Counted from the first letter of the stretch, positions 1 through 6,913 are shown. The stretch is 8,448 nucleotides of DNA from an uncultured Gammaproteobacteria bacterium (GCA_905480065.1 CAJQOV010000187.1:1-8448); one strand, 5' to 3'. Notes: generated by a model from the sequence alone, not told the origin. Made by a program: numbers and translations.

Positions 1-764
1 GTATCGACTCGGCGCTGGTGCTGGCGCTCGCGGTCGACGCGATCGGCGCGCACGCGGTCGAGGCGGTGATGATGCCGTCACGTTACACCTCGGGCATGAG
101 CCTGGCAGATGCACGGGCCGAGGCCGAAGCGCTGGGCGTACGCTATCACGAGATTTCCATCGAGGCGCCGTTTGGCAGTTTCCTCGAGGTGTTGCAGCCG
201 CTGTTCGCCGGTACCCGTCCCGATACCACGGAAGAAAATATCCAGGCGCGTTGCCGGGGTGTAATCCTGATGGCGTTATCCAACAAGCAGCGCCGTATCC
301 TGCTGACCACCGGTAACAAGAGCGAAATGTCGGTCGGCTATGCCACGCTGTATGGGGATATGGCGGGTGGTTTTGCGCCCATCAGGGATGTGCCGAAGCT
401 ACTGGTATACCGGCTTGCACGTTACCGGAATGGCATCGCGCCGGTCATCCCGCAACGGGTGCTGGAGCGTCCTCCCTCCGCCGAGCTGGCGCCCGATCAG
501 CAGGATTCCGACAGCCTGCCGCCGTACGAAATCCTCGATCCGATCCTGGAACGCTACATCGAGCTCGAGCGCAGTGTCAGTGACATTATTGCCGACGGCT
601 TTGATGCGGCGGTGGTGCGGCGGGTGGCCGAGCTGGTGGATCGTAACGAGTACAAGCGCCGCCAGGCGCCACCCGGGGTGCGTATCACGCAACGGGCATT
701 CGGGCGTGACCGGCGTTACCCGATTACCTCCGGTTACCAGAACTTCCAGAACGGCGGTGACTGA
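1..764 (+). CDS. nadE: Glutamine-dependent NAD+ synthetase, C-terminal synthetase domain (5' end outside window)
   Basis: Makes NAD+ from deamido-NAD+ (nicotinate adenine dinucleotide) and ATP in the cytoplasm, the last step of NAD biosynthesis. The reading frame is already open at base 1; from base 3 it encodes IDSALVLALAV, the end of the SGGxDS pyrophosphatase P-loop that binds ATP. Family hallmarks follow in order: MPSRYTS, TEENIQARCRG, LLTTGNKSEMSVGYATLYGD, GGFAPIRDVPK, RPPSAELAP, DSLPPYEILD, and a C-terminal VDRNEYKRRQAPPG and RYPITSGY. About 253 residues are visible. The C-terminal blocks after the P-loop are those of the long glutamine-dependent enzymes, so an amidase (CN-hydrolase) domain supplying ammonia should lie upstream, but it cannot be seen. 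The last 31 bp overlap the 3' end of bamD on the other strand. No disruption is visible. Confidence 0.96.
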   Translation, partial: IDSALVLALAVDAIGAHAVEAVMMPSRYTSGMSLADARAEAEALGVRYHEISIEAPFGSFLEVLQPLFAGTRPDTTEENIQARCRGVILMALSNKQRRILLTTGNKSEMSVGYATLYGDMAGGFAPIRDVPKLLVYRLARYRNGIAPVIPQRVLERPPSAELAPDQQDSDSLPPYEILDPILERYIELERSVSDIIADGFDAAVVRRVAELVDRNEYKRRQAPPGVRITQRAFGRDRRYPITSGYQNFQNGGD

Positions 765-1546
765 TCGGACGGGTAGCCCTTGGGTGAATCGAGTCGTGCC
801 ACATCCGGGTGTTGCGGGTAATTCAGTCGCAACACCTTCATGGCGTCATCCGCCAGGTCACGTGCACCCAGTTGCCGGTAGGCGCGCACCATGATCACCA
901 GTGCGTCAGGCACCGAGGGCGTGCGCTGGAAGTTCTCGATCACGTATTTGCCACGATTCGCTGCGGCCACGAAGGCCTTGCGCCGCATGTAGTAGTCGGC
1001 TACGTGCAATTCGTAGGCGGCCATGTTGTTGCGCAGGTATACCATGCGTTGCGCTGCGTCGCGCGTATAAACGCTGTCGGGGTATAGTACGGTCAGCTGG
1101 TTGAAGTCGTCATAGGCGGCGCGCATGGTCACCGTGTCCCGCTCGGAGGGATCCTGCGGCAGTATCTTGTCAACGAAGGACCTGCCGCGATAGTAATTGG
1201 TCAACCCCTTCAGGTACCAGGCATAGTCCACGTTGGGATGACGCGGGTAGATCTTGATGAAGCGATCGGCGGTGGCGATGGCCAGGTCAGGCTCGTCGAA
1301 CTTGTAATACGCGTAGGCTATTTCCAGCTGTGCCTGCTGTGCGTAGCGCCCGAACGGGTAGCGTGCGTCCAGCTTCTCGAAATAGTCGATGGCCTTCTCG
1401 TAGTTGCTGTCGGCCAGTTCTTCCTTGGCGGCAGTGTACAACTGGTTGGCCGACCAGTCCCTGGTTGCATCCACCTGTTCCGGCAGCAATGAACAGCCGC
1501 TGCTGGCGAGCATCAGGGTGAGCACTAAAAAAAACGTCAGACGCAT
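734..1546 (-). CDS. bamD: BamD, outer-membrane protein assembly lipoprotein of the BAM complex
   Basis: Essential TPR lipoprotein that works with BamA to fold and insert beta-barrel proteins; it is anchored in the inner leaflet of the outer membrane. The 270-residue product starts with a short basic n-region and hydrophobic core, then a lipobox, ASSGC, making Cys18 the lipidated residue. Ser19 at +2 is compatible with export to the outer membrane. Five TPR-type helix pairs follow (about 33-240). Recognisable family blocks are RYPFGRYAQQAQLEIAYAYY (62-81), HPNVDYAWYLKGL (103-115) and YELHVADYYMRRKAFVAAANR (178-198). It is somewhat longer than E. coli BamD (245 residues), with an extra tail ending PPFWKFW. 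The ATG at 1546 is the only start that keeps a full signal peptide, but no good Shine-Dalgarno precedes it. Codons 5-7 form a run of eight T on the coding strand. Confidence 0.96.
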   Translation of the reverse strand: MRLTFFLVLTLMLASSGCSLLPEQVDATRDWSANQLYTAAKEELADSNYEKAIDYFEKLDARYPFGRYAQQAQLEIAYAYYKFDEPDLAIATADRFIKIYPRHPNVDYAWYLKGLTNYYRGRSFVDKILPQDPSERDTVTMRAAYDDFNQLTVLYPDSVYTRDAAQRMVYLRNNMAAYELHVADYYMRRKAFVAAANRGKYVIENFQRTPSVPDALVIMVRAYRQLGARDLADDAMKVLRLNYPQHPDVARLDSPKGYPSDQSPPFWKFW

Positions 1547-1602
1547 ATGATTTCTATGTCAAAATTGCCAGCAGTAGCGGCGCCGGTTGCGCGTGCCGCG
1601 AG

Positions 1603-1610
1603 AGTATAAC
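1603..1610. promoter_or_regulatory. Candidate shared -10 element for divergent bamD and rluD promoters
   Basis: The 81-bp gap between the divergent bamD and rluD starts contains AGTATAAC. On the plus strand it reads TATAAC (1605-1610), one mismatch from TATAAT, about 18 bp before the rluD ATG. On the minus strand the same bases read TATACT (1608-1603), also one mismatch, about 57 bp before the bamD ATG. No convincing -35 hexamer sits at normal distance on either side, so this rests on the -10 match and position alone. If the plus-strand element is used, the rluD leader would be only about 10 nt. I see nothing else in the gap. Confidence 0.4.
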
Positions 1611-1627
1611 CCAAACTTCGGACAAAC

Positions 1628-2596
1628 ATGGCGTCGAACGTACAGCTGCAGTTGACCATCCCCGACGAAATGCGCGGCCAGCGTCTCGACGTGGCGCTGG
1701 CCGCGCTGGTGCCGGATTACTCGCGCTCGCGCCTGCAGCAATGGATCCGGGCCGGGCAGGTGACGCTGGACTCGCATGTGGCGCAGGTGCGGCAAAAGGT
1801 CACTGGCGGCGAGCAGGTACGGGTCGATGCCGAGTTGCAGGAACAGACCCGCAGTGCACCGGAGCCGATCGAGCTGGACGTGGTGTATGCCGACGACGAC
1901 CTGCTGGTCATCAACAAGCCGGCTGGGCTGGTGGTGCATCCTGCGGCCGGCAACCCGGCCGGCACGCTGCTCAATGCCCTGTTGCATTACGACGCCGGGC
2001 TGGTCAACCTGCCGCGCGCAGGCATCGTGCACCGGCTCGACAAAAGCACCACCGGCCTGCTGGTGGTGGCGCGCAACCTGATTGCGCACCATCACCTGGT
2101 CAATGCATTGCAGGAACGCAGCGTCAGGCGCGAATACCTGGCCGTCGTCAATGGTGTGCTCACTGCCGGCGGCTGTGTCGAGGCGCCGATCGGTCGACAC
2201 CCGGTCGACCGCAAGCGCATGGCGGTGAGTCCCGGTGGCAAGGAAGCGATTACCCACTACCGCGTCGAGCAACGCTACCGTGCGCACACCCTGGTGCGGG
2301 TGCGGCTGGAGACCGGGCGCACGCACCAGATCCGCGTGCACATGGCCCACATTCACAGCCCGATTACCGGTGACCCGGTCTATGGCGGCCGCCTGCGCCT
2401 GCCGGCCGGGGCTACGCCGGAACTGAACGAAATGCTGGGTAATTTCCGGCGCCAGGCCCTGCATGCGACGCGGCTGGAGCTGGTCCATCCGGGCAGTGGC
2501 GAGCTGATCAGCTGGGAGGCGGCCATGCCGGCAGACCTGCAGCAGCTGGTCGAGGCCCTGGCTGCCGATGCGGCGGAATTACGCGATGGTGCATGA
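1628..2596 (+). CDS. rluD: 23S rRNA pseudouridine synthase RluD
   Basis: RluA-family pseudouridine synthase. In E. coli, RluD modifies positions 1911, 1915 and 1917 in helix 69 of 23S rRNA, at the subunit interface, and is needed for normal ribosome assembly. The 322-residue product has an N-terminal S4 RNA-binding domain (about 17-65, with RGQRLDVALA and the SRSRLQQWIRAGQV helix), then the catalytic domain. Its motifs are INKPAGLVVHP (95-105), the active-site HRLDKSTTG (135-143, catalytic Asp138), REYLAVVNG (168-176), PIGRHPVDRKRMAV (187-200) and LETGRTHQIRVHM (227-239). The S4 domain, the length and the place beside bamD and pgeF favour RluD over RluA or RluC. The ATG at 1628 keeps the complete S4 domain but has only a weak CGGA ribosome-binding match. 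The last 11 bp overlap pgeF. Confidence 0.95.
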   Translation: MASNVQLQLTIPDEMRGQRLDVALAALVPDYSRSRLQQWIRAGQVTLDSHVAQVRQKVTGGEQVRVDAELQEQTRSAPEPIELDVVYADDDLLVINKPAGLVVHPAAGNPAGTLLNALLHYDAGLVNLPRAGIVHRLDKSTTGLLVVARNLIAHHHLVNALQERSVRREYLAVVNGVLTAGGCVEAPIGRHPVDRKRMAVSPGGKEAITHYRVEQRYRAHTLVRVRLETGRTHQIRVHMAHIHSPITGDPVYGGRLRLPAGATPELNEMLGNFRRQALHATRLELVHPGSGELISWEAAMPADLQQLVEALAADAAELRDGA

Positions 2597-3323
2597 CTGG
2601 ATCGTGCCGGACTGGCCGGCAGCGGCGCGGGTACGCGCGGTATGCACGACGCGCCGCGGTGGCATCAGCGTAGCCCCGTACGATTCCATGAATCCGGCAG
2701 CTCATGTCGGCGATGACCCTGCGGCAGTGAACGAAAATCGCGCGTTACTGAACAATGCCTTGAACCTGCCGGCGTCACCGGTCTGGTTGCAGCAGGTGCA
2801 CGGCATTGACGTGGTGAATGCGGCGCGGGTGCACGGTACCCCTGACGCCGATGCGTCGTGGACCAGCCAGGACAGCGTGGTGTGCGTGGTCATGACAGCG
2901 GATTGCCTGCCGGTATTGTTGTGCGATCGCGCCGGTCGCTGCGTGGCAGCGGCACATGCCGGCTGGCGCGGACTGGCCGCCGGCGTCATTGAACAGACCG
3001 TGTCGGCATTGCCGGCGCGGCCGGACCAGCTGCTGGCCTGGCTCGGTCCGGCCATCGGTCCGGCCGCCTACGTGGTCGGAAGCGAGGTACGCGACACGTT
3101 CCTTGCGCACGCTGCGCAGGCCGCCGACGCGTTCACCGCGGCGGCGGGTGGCTGGCATGCCGACCTGTACCGGCTGGCGCGCCAGCGCCTGGCGCGACTG
3201 GGGGTGACTGCGGTGTACGGCGGCGAATTCTGCAGTTTCAGCGAGCGTGACCGGTTTTATTCCTATCGGCGTGACGGGGCTACCGGCCGCATGGCCTCCC
3301 TGATCTGGCTGGCGGGTGAGTGA
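2586..3323 (+). CDS. pgeF: PgeF/YfiH, peptidoglycan editing factor (multicopper polyphenol oxidase-like fold)
   Basis: Cytoplasmic enzyme of the YfiH/LACC1 family. In E. coli, PgeF removes wrongly incorporated L-serine from UDP-MurNAc precursors; homologues also show purine nucleoside phosphorylase/adenosine deaminase or copper-dependent oxidase activity. Family blocks: RRGGISVAPYDSMN (24-37), LQQVHG (68-73), VVMTADCLPVLLCDRAG (101-117), AAAHAGWRGLAAGV (121-134), WLGPAIGP (152-159) and YSYRRDGATGRMASLIW (225-241). The metal-ligand triad is intact: His72, Cys107 and His124. I chose the ATG at 2586 (245 residues) because the protein then begins MVHDWIVPDW, like the E. coli start, and GCGGAA lies 7 nt upstream. 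An in-frame ATG at 2568 would add six residues but has no ribosome-binding site. The 11-bp overlap with rluD implies translational coupling. Confidence 0.94.
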   Translation: MVHDWIVPDWPAAARVRAVCTTRRGGISVAPYDSMNPAAHVGDDPAAVNENRALLNNALNLPASPVWLQQVHGIDVVNAARVHGTPDADASWTSQDSVVCVVMTADCLPVLLCDRAGRCVAAAHAGWRGLAAGVIEQTVSALPARPDQLLAWLGPAIGPAAYVVGSEVRDTFLAHAAQAADAFTAAAGGWHADLYRLARQRLARLGVTAVYGGEFCSFSERDRFYSYRRDGATGRMASLIWLAGE

Positions 3324-3362
3324 GCCTGTGCGTATCATGAGCGCCCCGTTGACGAGTGAGGC

Positions 3363-4148
3363 ATGACCGTGTCGTTGCTAGCCTGGATCGTGATTTTCAG
3401 TTTGCTCGGTGGCCTGCTCAGCGTGCTGGCTGCGGCGCTGTTCCTGCTGGTCAGCGAGACGTTACGCAATCACCTGTTGCCGCACCTGGTCAGCTTTGCC
3501 ACCGGCACCCTGCTGGCGGCGGCCCTGCTCGGGTTGTTGCCGCATGCGCTGGCCGGCGTCGCCAGTACCGATACGCATGTGATTCCGCTCGCGGTATTGC
3601 TTGGTCTGCTGGGATTCTTCCTGCTCGAAAAGCTGGTGTTATGGCGCCACTGCCACGCTGATCATTGCGAGGTGCATGTGCCGGATGAGAAGGACCACCG
3701 GCATTCCACCGGCACCATGATCCTGATCGGAGACAGCTTGCACAACTTCCTGGATGGCATCCTGATTGCCGGCGCCTTCCTGACCGACATTCACCTGGGC
3801 GTGGTGACCAGCCTGGCGGTGGCCGCGCACGAGATACCGCAGGAGGTGGGGGACTTTGCGGTGCTGTTGCACAGCGGCTACAGCCGTGGACGCGCCTTTG
3901 TCTACAACGTCCTGTCCAGCCTGACCACGGTGATCGGCGCGGTACTGGCCTGGTTCGCGCTGCAGGAAATGCAGCATCTGCTGCCCTATATCCTCGCCGT
4001 TGCCGCCTCGAGCTTCATCTATATAGCCGTGGCCGACCTGATCCCCACCCTGCACCAGCGCGCCGAGGGCAAGGCCGCCATCCAGCAGATCATCCTGATC
4101 GCTGCCGGCGTGCTGCTGATCTACGCCACCCATTCCACCCTGCATTAA
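3363..4148 (+). CDS. ZIP-family divalent metal transporter (GufA/LIV-1-like)
   Basis: Predicted inner-membrane transporter of 261 residues for Zn2+ or a related divalent cation. Eight hydrophobic segments fit the ZIP topology (roughly 5-28, 43-60, 73-94, 118-140, 146-170, 178-200, 205-227, 241-258). The metal pathway is recognisable: HNFLDG (127-132) in TM4 and HEIPQEVGDFAVLLHSG (156-172) in TM5, with His127, Asn128, Asp131, His156, Glu157 and Glu161 as likely ligands. The TM3-TM4 loop (96-114) is rich in His, Cys and acidic residues, a usual regulatory metal-binding loop in this family. Gln160 stands where animal LIV-1 proteins have His. It starts 39 bp after pgeF, with GTGAGG just ahead of the ATG, so it probably belongs to the rluD-pgeF transcript. 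The metal and transport direction cannot be read from sequence. Confidence 0.9.
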   Translation: MTVSLLAWIVIFSLLGGLLSVLAAALFLLVSETLRNHLLPHLVSFATGTLLAAALLGLLPHALAGVASTDTHVIPLAVLLGLLGFFLLEKLVLWRHCHADHCEVHVPDEKDHRHSTGTMILIGDSLHNFLDGILIAGAFLTDIHLGVVTSLAVAAHEIPQEVGDFAVLLHSGYSRGRAFVYNVLSSLTTVIGAVLAWFALQEMQHLLPYILAVAASSFIYIAVADLIPTLHQRAEGKAAIQQIILIAAGVLLIYATHSTLH

Positions 4149-4181
4149 TGCCGTTTTATGCGCTGATCGGCGCGCTGCGGC

Positions 4182-4210
4182 CTTGAAATCGCGGAAACAC
4201 CCCCCCACCT
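4182..4210 (+). promoter_or_regulatory. Sigma-32 (RpoH) heat-shock promoter of clpB
   Basis: CTTGAAA (4182-4188) is a perfect match to the sigma-32 -35 consensus. After a 14-bp spacer comes CCCCACCT (4203-4210), matching CCCCATNT at six of seven defined positions. The E. coli sigma-32 spacer is usually about 13-15 bp. Transcription would start near 4217, giving a leader of about 35 nt that contains the clpB ribosome-binding site (GGAGG, 4238-4242). The -10 lies in a run of seven C (4200-4206), so the register could be assigned one or two bases differently. Position directly ahead of a classic heat-shock gene makes this a strong call without experiments. No intrinsic terminator for the ZIP gene is visible in the gap, so read-through from upstream is also possible. 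Confidence 0.85.
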
Positions 4211-4251
4211 GAAAGGTATAGCGAAGTATTCAAGCGCGGAGGCGTTTTCAG

Positions 4252-6852
4252 ATGCGAATGGACAAAATGACCAGCAAGTTCCAGCAGGCACTTGCGGATG
4301 CCCAGAGCCTGGCGGTCGGGCGTGATCACCAGTTTATCGAACCGGCCCACCTGATGGCGGCGCTGCTCGACCAGGAGGGGGGCACGGTGCGCCACCTGCT
4401 GACCCAGGCCGATGTCAACGTGAACCTGCTGCGTTCGCGGCTGGGTGAGCTGCTCGACCAGGTGCCAACCGTGCATGGGGCCGAAGGCGATATCCATATT
4501 TCCAATGATCTCGGGCGCTTGCTGAATGTCACTGACAAACTGGCCCAGCAGCGCAAGGACAGTTACATCTCCAGTGAGCTGTTCATCCTGGCGGCGATCG
4601 AGGACAAGGGCCAGCTCGGTGAGCTGCTGCGCAAGGCCGGTGCCAGCAAGGGGCTGATCGAGCAGGCCATCGACAAGATGCGCGGCGGCCAGCAGGTCAA
4701 CGATCCAAATGCCGAGGAACAGCGCCAGGCGCTGGAGAAGTACACCATTGATATGACCGAGCGTGCCGAGCAGGGCAAGCTCGACCCGGTGATCGGGCGT
4801 GACGATGAGATCCGCCGCACCATCCAGGTATTGCAGCGGCGCACCAAGAACAACCCGGTGCTGATCGGTGCGCCGGGCGTGGGCAAGACCGCCATCGTGG
4901 AAGGCCTGGCACAGCGCATCATCAATGGAGAAGTGCCGGAAGGTTTGAAGGGCAAGCGCCTGTTATCGCTCGATATGGGGTCGTTGATTGCCGGGGCGAA
5001 ATTCCGCGGCGAGTTCGAGGAGCGGCTCAAGGCCGTGCTCAATGACCTGTCCAAGCAGGAAGGCCAGGTAATCCTGTTTATTGATGAATTGCACACCATG
5101 GTCGGGGCCGGCAAGGCCGAGGGTGCCATGGACGCCGGCAATATGCTCAAGCCGGCGCTGGCGCGCGGTGAACTGCACTGCGTGGGTGCCACCACGCTGG
5201 ACGAGTACCGCAAGTATGTCGAGAAGGACGCCGCGCTGGAGCGGCGCTTCCAGAAGGTGCTGGTCGACGAGCCGAGCGTGGAGGACACCATCGCCATCCT
5301 GCGCGGCCTGAAGGAGCGCTACGAGGTACACCACGGTGTCCAGATCACCGACCCGGCCATCGTGGCCGCCGCCATGCTGTCGCACCGTTATATCGCCGAC
5401 CGCCAGTTGCCGGACAAGGCCATCGACCTGGTTGACGAAGCGGCCAGCCGTATCCGTATGGAAATCGATTCCAAGCCGGAAGTCATGGACCGGCTGGAAC
5501 GACGCCTGATCCAGTTGAAGATCGAGCGCGAGGCGCTCAAGAAGGAGTCCGACGAGGCCTCGAAGAAGCGCCTGGCCACCCTGCAGGACGAGATCGATGC
5601 GCTGGAGCGCGAGTTCTCCGACCTGGAAGAGATCTGGAAATCCGAAAAGGCCGCCGTGCAGGGCGCCAGCCATATCAAGGAAGAGCTGGAACGCGCGCGC
5701 ATGGAATTCGAGACCGCGCACCGTGCCGGCGACCTGGCGCGGGCCTCAGAACTGCAGTACGGGCGCATCCCGGAACTGGTCAAGCAACTGGCCGCCGCCG
5801 ATGCCGCCGAGACGCAGGAAATGAAGCTGTTGCGCAACAAGGTCACGGAAGAGGAAATCGCCGAGGTGGTTTCCAAGTGGACCGGCATCCCGGTGTCCAA
5901 GATGCTGGAAGGCGAACGGGAAAAACTGCTGCGCATGGAAGAGTCGCTGCAGCAGCGCGTGGTCGGGCAAAGCGAGGCGGTACGCGTGGTGTCCGATGCC
6001 ATTCGCCGTTCGCGCGCCGGTCTGTCCGACCCGAACCGGCCGAACGGCTCGTTCCTGTTCCTCGGTCCGACCGGTGTCGGCAAGACCGAGCTGACCAAGG
6101 CGCTGGCCAGCTTCCTGTTCGATACCGAGGAGTCGATGGTCCGCATCGACATGTCGGAGTTCATGGAGAAGCATTCCGTGGCGCGCCTGATCGGCGCGCC
6201 GCCCGGCTACGTCGGCTACGAGGAAGGCGGCTATCTAACCGAGGCGGTACGCCGCAAGCCGTATTCGGTGATCCTGCTCGACGAGGTGGAAAAGGCGCAC
6301 CCGGATGTCTTCAACGTATTACTGCAGGTGCTGGATGACGGGCGCCTGACCGATGGGCAGGGCCGTACCGTGGACTTCCGCAATACGGTGATCGTGATGA
6401 CCTCCAACCTCGGCAGCCAGATGATCCAGGAACTGGCCGGCGAGGAGAATTACGAAACCATGAAGGCGTCGGTGATGACCGTGGTCAGCGGGCACTTCCG
6501 GCCGGAGTTTATCAACCGTATCGATGACGTGGTGGTGTTCCATCCGCTCGGTCGTGAACAGATCCGCGCCATTGCCGACCTGCAGATTGCCATCCTGCGC
6601 AAGCGGCTGGCCGAGCGCGAGATCGGCCTGGAACTGACCGATGCCGCGCTGGATCAGATCGGCACGGCCGGTTTCGATCCCGTGTACGGTGCCCGCCCGC
6701 TCAAGCGCGCCATCCAGACCCAGCTGGAGAATCCGCTGGCGCAGGAAATCCTCGCCGGCCGCTTCGGTCCGGGCGACGTCATCCAGGTCAAGGCCGTGGA
6801 CAGCCGGTTGATATTTACCGCCGGTTCCGGAGACGCGGCGAGCGCCGCCTGA
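4252..6852 (+). CDS. clpB: ClpB, Hsp100 protein disaggregase
   Basis: Cytoplasmic AAA+ hexamer that, with DnaK/DnaJ/GrpE, extracts and threads polypeptides from aggregates after heat stress. The 866-residue product is full length (E. coli 857). Domains: N-terminal substrate domain (1-145); AAA-1 with Walker A GAPGVGKT (206-213), Walker B LFIDE (Glu279) and arginine fingers Arg331/Arg332; the coiled-coil middle domain (about 409-524, including Tyr503 of the DnaK-contact region), which separates it from ClpA and ClpC; AAA-2 with Walker A GPTGVGKT (605-612), Walker B VILLDE (Glu678), pore loop GYVGY (Tyr653), Arg756 and sensor-2 GARPLKR (813-819). Pore loop 1 reads AKFRGEFEER, with Phe251 where E. 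coli has Tyr. The ATG at 4252 matches the E. coli N-terminus and has GGAGG 9 nt upstream. A sigma-32 promoter precedes it. Confidence 0.98.
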   Translation: MRMDKMTSKFQQALADAQSLAVGRDHQFIEPAHLMAALLDQEGGTVRHLLTQADVNVNLLRSRLGELLDQVPTVHGAEGDIHISNDLGRLLNVTDKLAQQRKDSYISSELFILAAIEDKGQLGELLRKAGASKGLIEQAIDKMRGGQQVNDPNAEEQRQALEKYTIDMTERAEQGKLDPVIGRDDEIRRTIQVLQRRTKNNPVLIGAPGVGKTAIVEGLAQRIINGEVPEGLKGKRLLSLDMGSLIAGAKFRGEFEERLKAVLNDLSKQEGQVILFIDELHTMVGAGKAEGAMDAGNMLKPALARGELHCVGATTLDEYRKYVEKDAALERRFQKVLVDEPSVEDTIAILRGLKERYEVHHGVQITDPAIVAAAMLSHRYIADRQLPDKAIDLVDEAASRIRMEIDSKPEVMDRLERRLIQLKIEREALKKESDEASKKRLATLQDEIDALEREFSDLEEIWKSEKAAVQGASHIKEELERARMEFETAHRAGDLARASELQYGRIPELVKQLAAADAAETQEMKLLRNKVTEEEIAEVVSKWTGIPVSKMLEGEREKLLRMEESLQQRVVGQSEAVRVVSDAIRRSRAGLSDPNRPNGSFLFLGPTGVGKTELTKALASFLFDTEESMVRIDMSEFMEKHSVARLIGAPPGYVGYEEGGYLTEAVRRKPYSVILLDEVEKAHPDVFNVLLQVLDDGRLTDGQGRTVDFRNTVIVMTSNLGSQMIQELAGEENYETMKASVMTVVSGHFRPEFINRIDDVVVFHPLGREQIRAIADLQIAILRKRLAEREIGLELTDAALDQIGTAGFDPVYGARPLKRAIQTQLENPLAQEILAGRFGPGDVIQVKAVDSRLIFTAGSGDAASAA

Positions 6853-6865
6853 AACCTCCGCGTTC

Positions 6866-6897
6866 CAGTCACCGCATCCGGCCGGGTGCGGTGACTG
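6866..6897 (+). terminator. Strong hairpin after clpB, terminator-like but without a T-tract
   Basis: CAGTCACCGCA (6866-6876) pairs perfectly with TGCGGTGACTG (6887-6897). The intervening ten bases can extend the stem by three pairs (one G-T) to a GGCC tetraloop, giving about 14 bp. It begins 13 bp after the clpB stop codon, where a terminator is expected. Neither flank has a run of T on either strand, so it is not a classic intrinsic terminator. It may protect the clpB mRNA 3' end or act together with Rho. Confidence 0.5.
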
Positions 6898-6913
6898 CGG
6901 TCAGAACGGCTGG

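Noticed and set aside
1559..2488. Long open frame of 309 codons antisense to rluD
   Set aside because: It lies wholly opposite a clearly conserved gene, has low-complexity, Gln/His/Arg-rich composition and no recognisable domain. GC-rich codon usage commonly leaves such antisense frames open.
2568..2585. Upstream ATG for pgeF at 2568
   Set aside because: It would add MRRNYA with no Shine-Dalgarno, while the ATG at 2586 has GCGGAA at good spacing and matches the usual N-terminus of the family. It cannot be fully excluded.
4152..4181. Possible terminator for the ZIP gene in the gap before clpB
   Set aside because: Only short GC-rich partial palindromes such as GCGC repeats are present, with no stable stem followed by T residues.
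4999..5010. Phe251 in place of Tyr in pore loop 1 of ClpB as a functional oddity
   Set aside because: Phe keeps the aromatic side chain needed to grip substrate, and I recall the same KFRG variant in other gammaproteobacterial ClpB proteins, so it is not a defect.
4563..6174. Several antisense open frames of 140-260 codons across clpB
   Set aside because: They are Ser/Arg-rich or His/Gln-rich mirror translations of ClpB, overlap each other in different frames, and have no domain signature.
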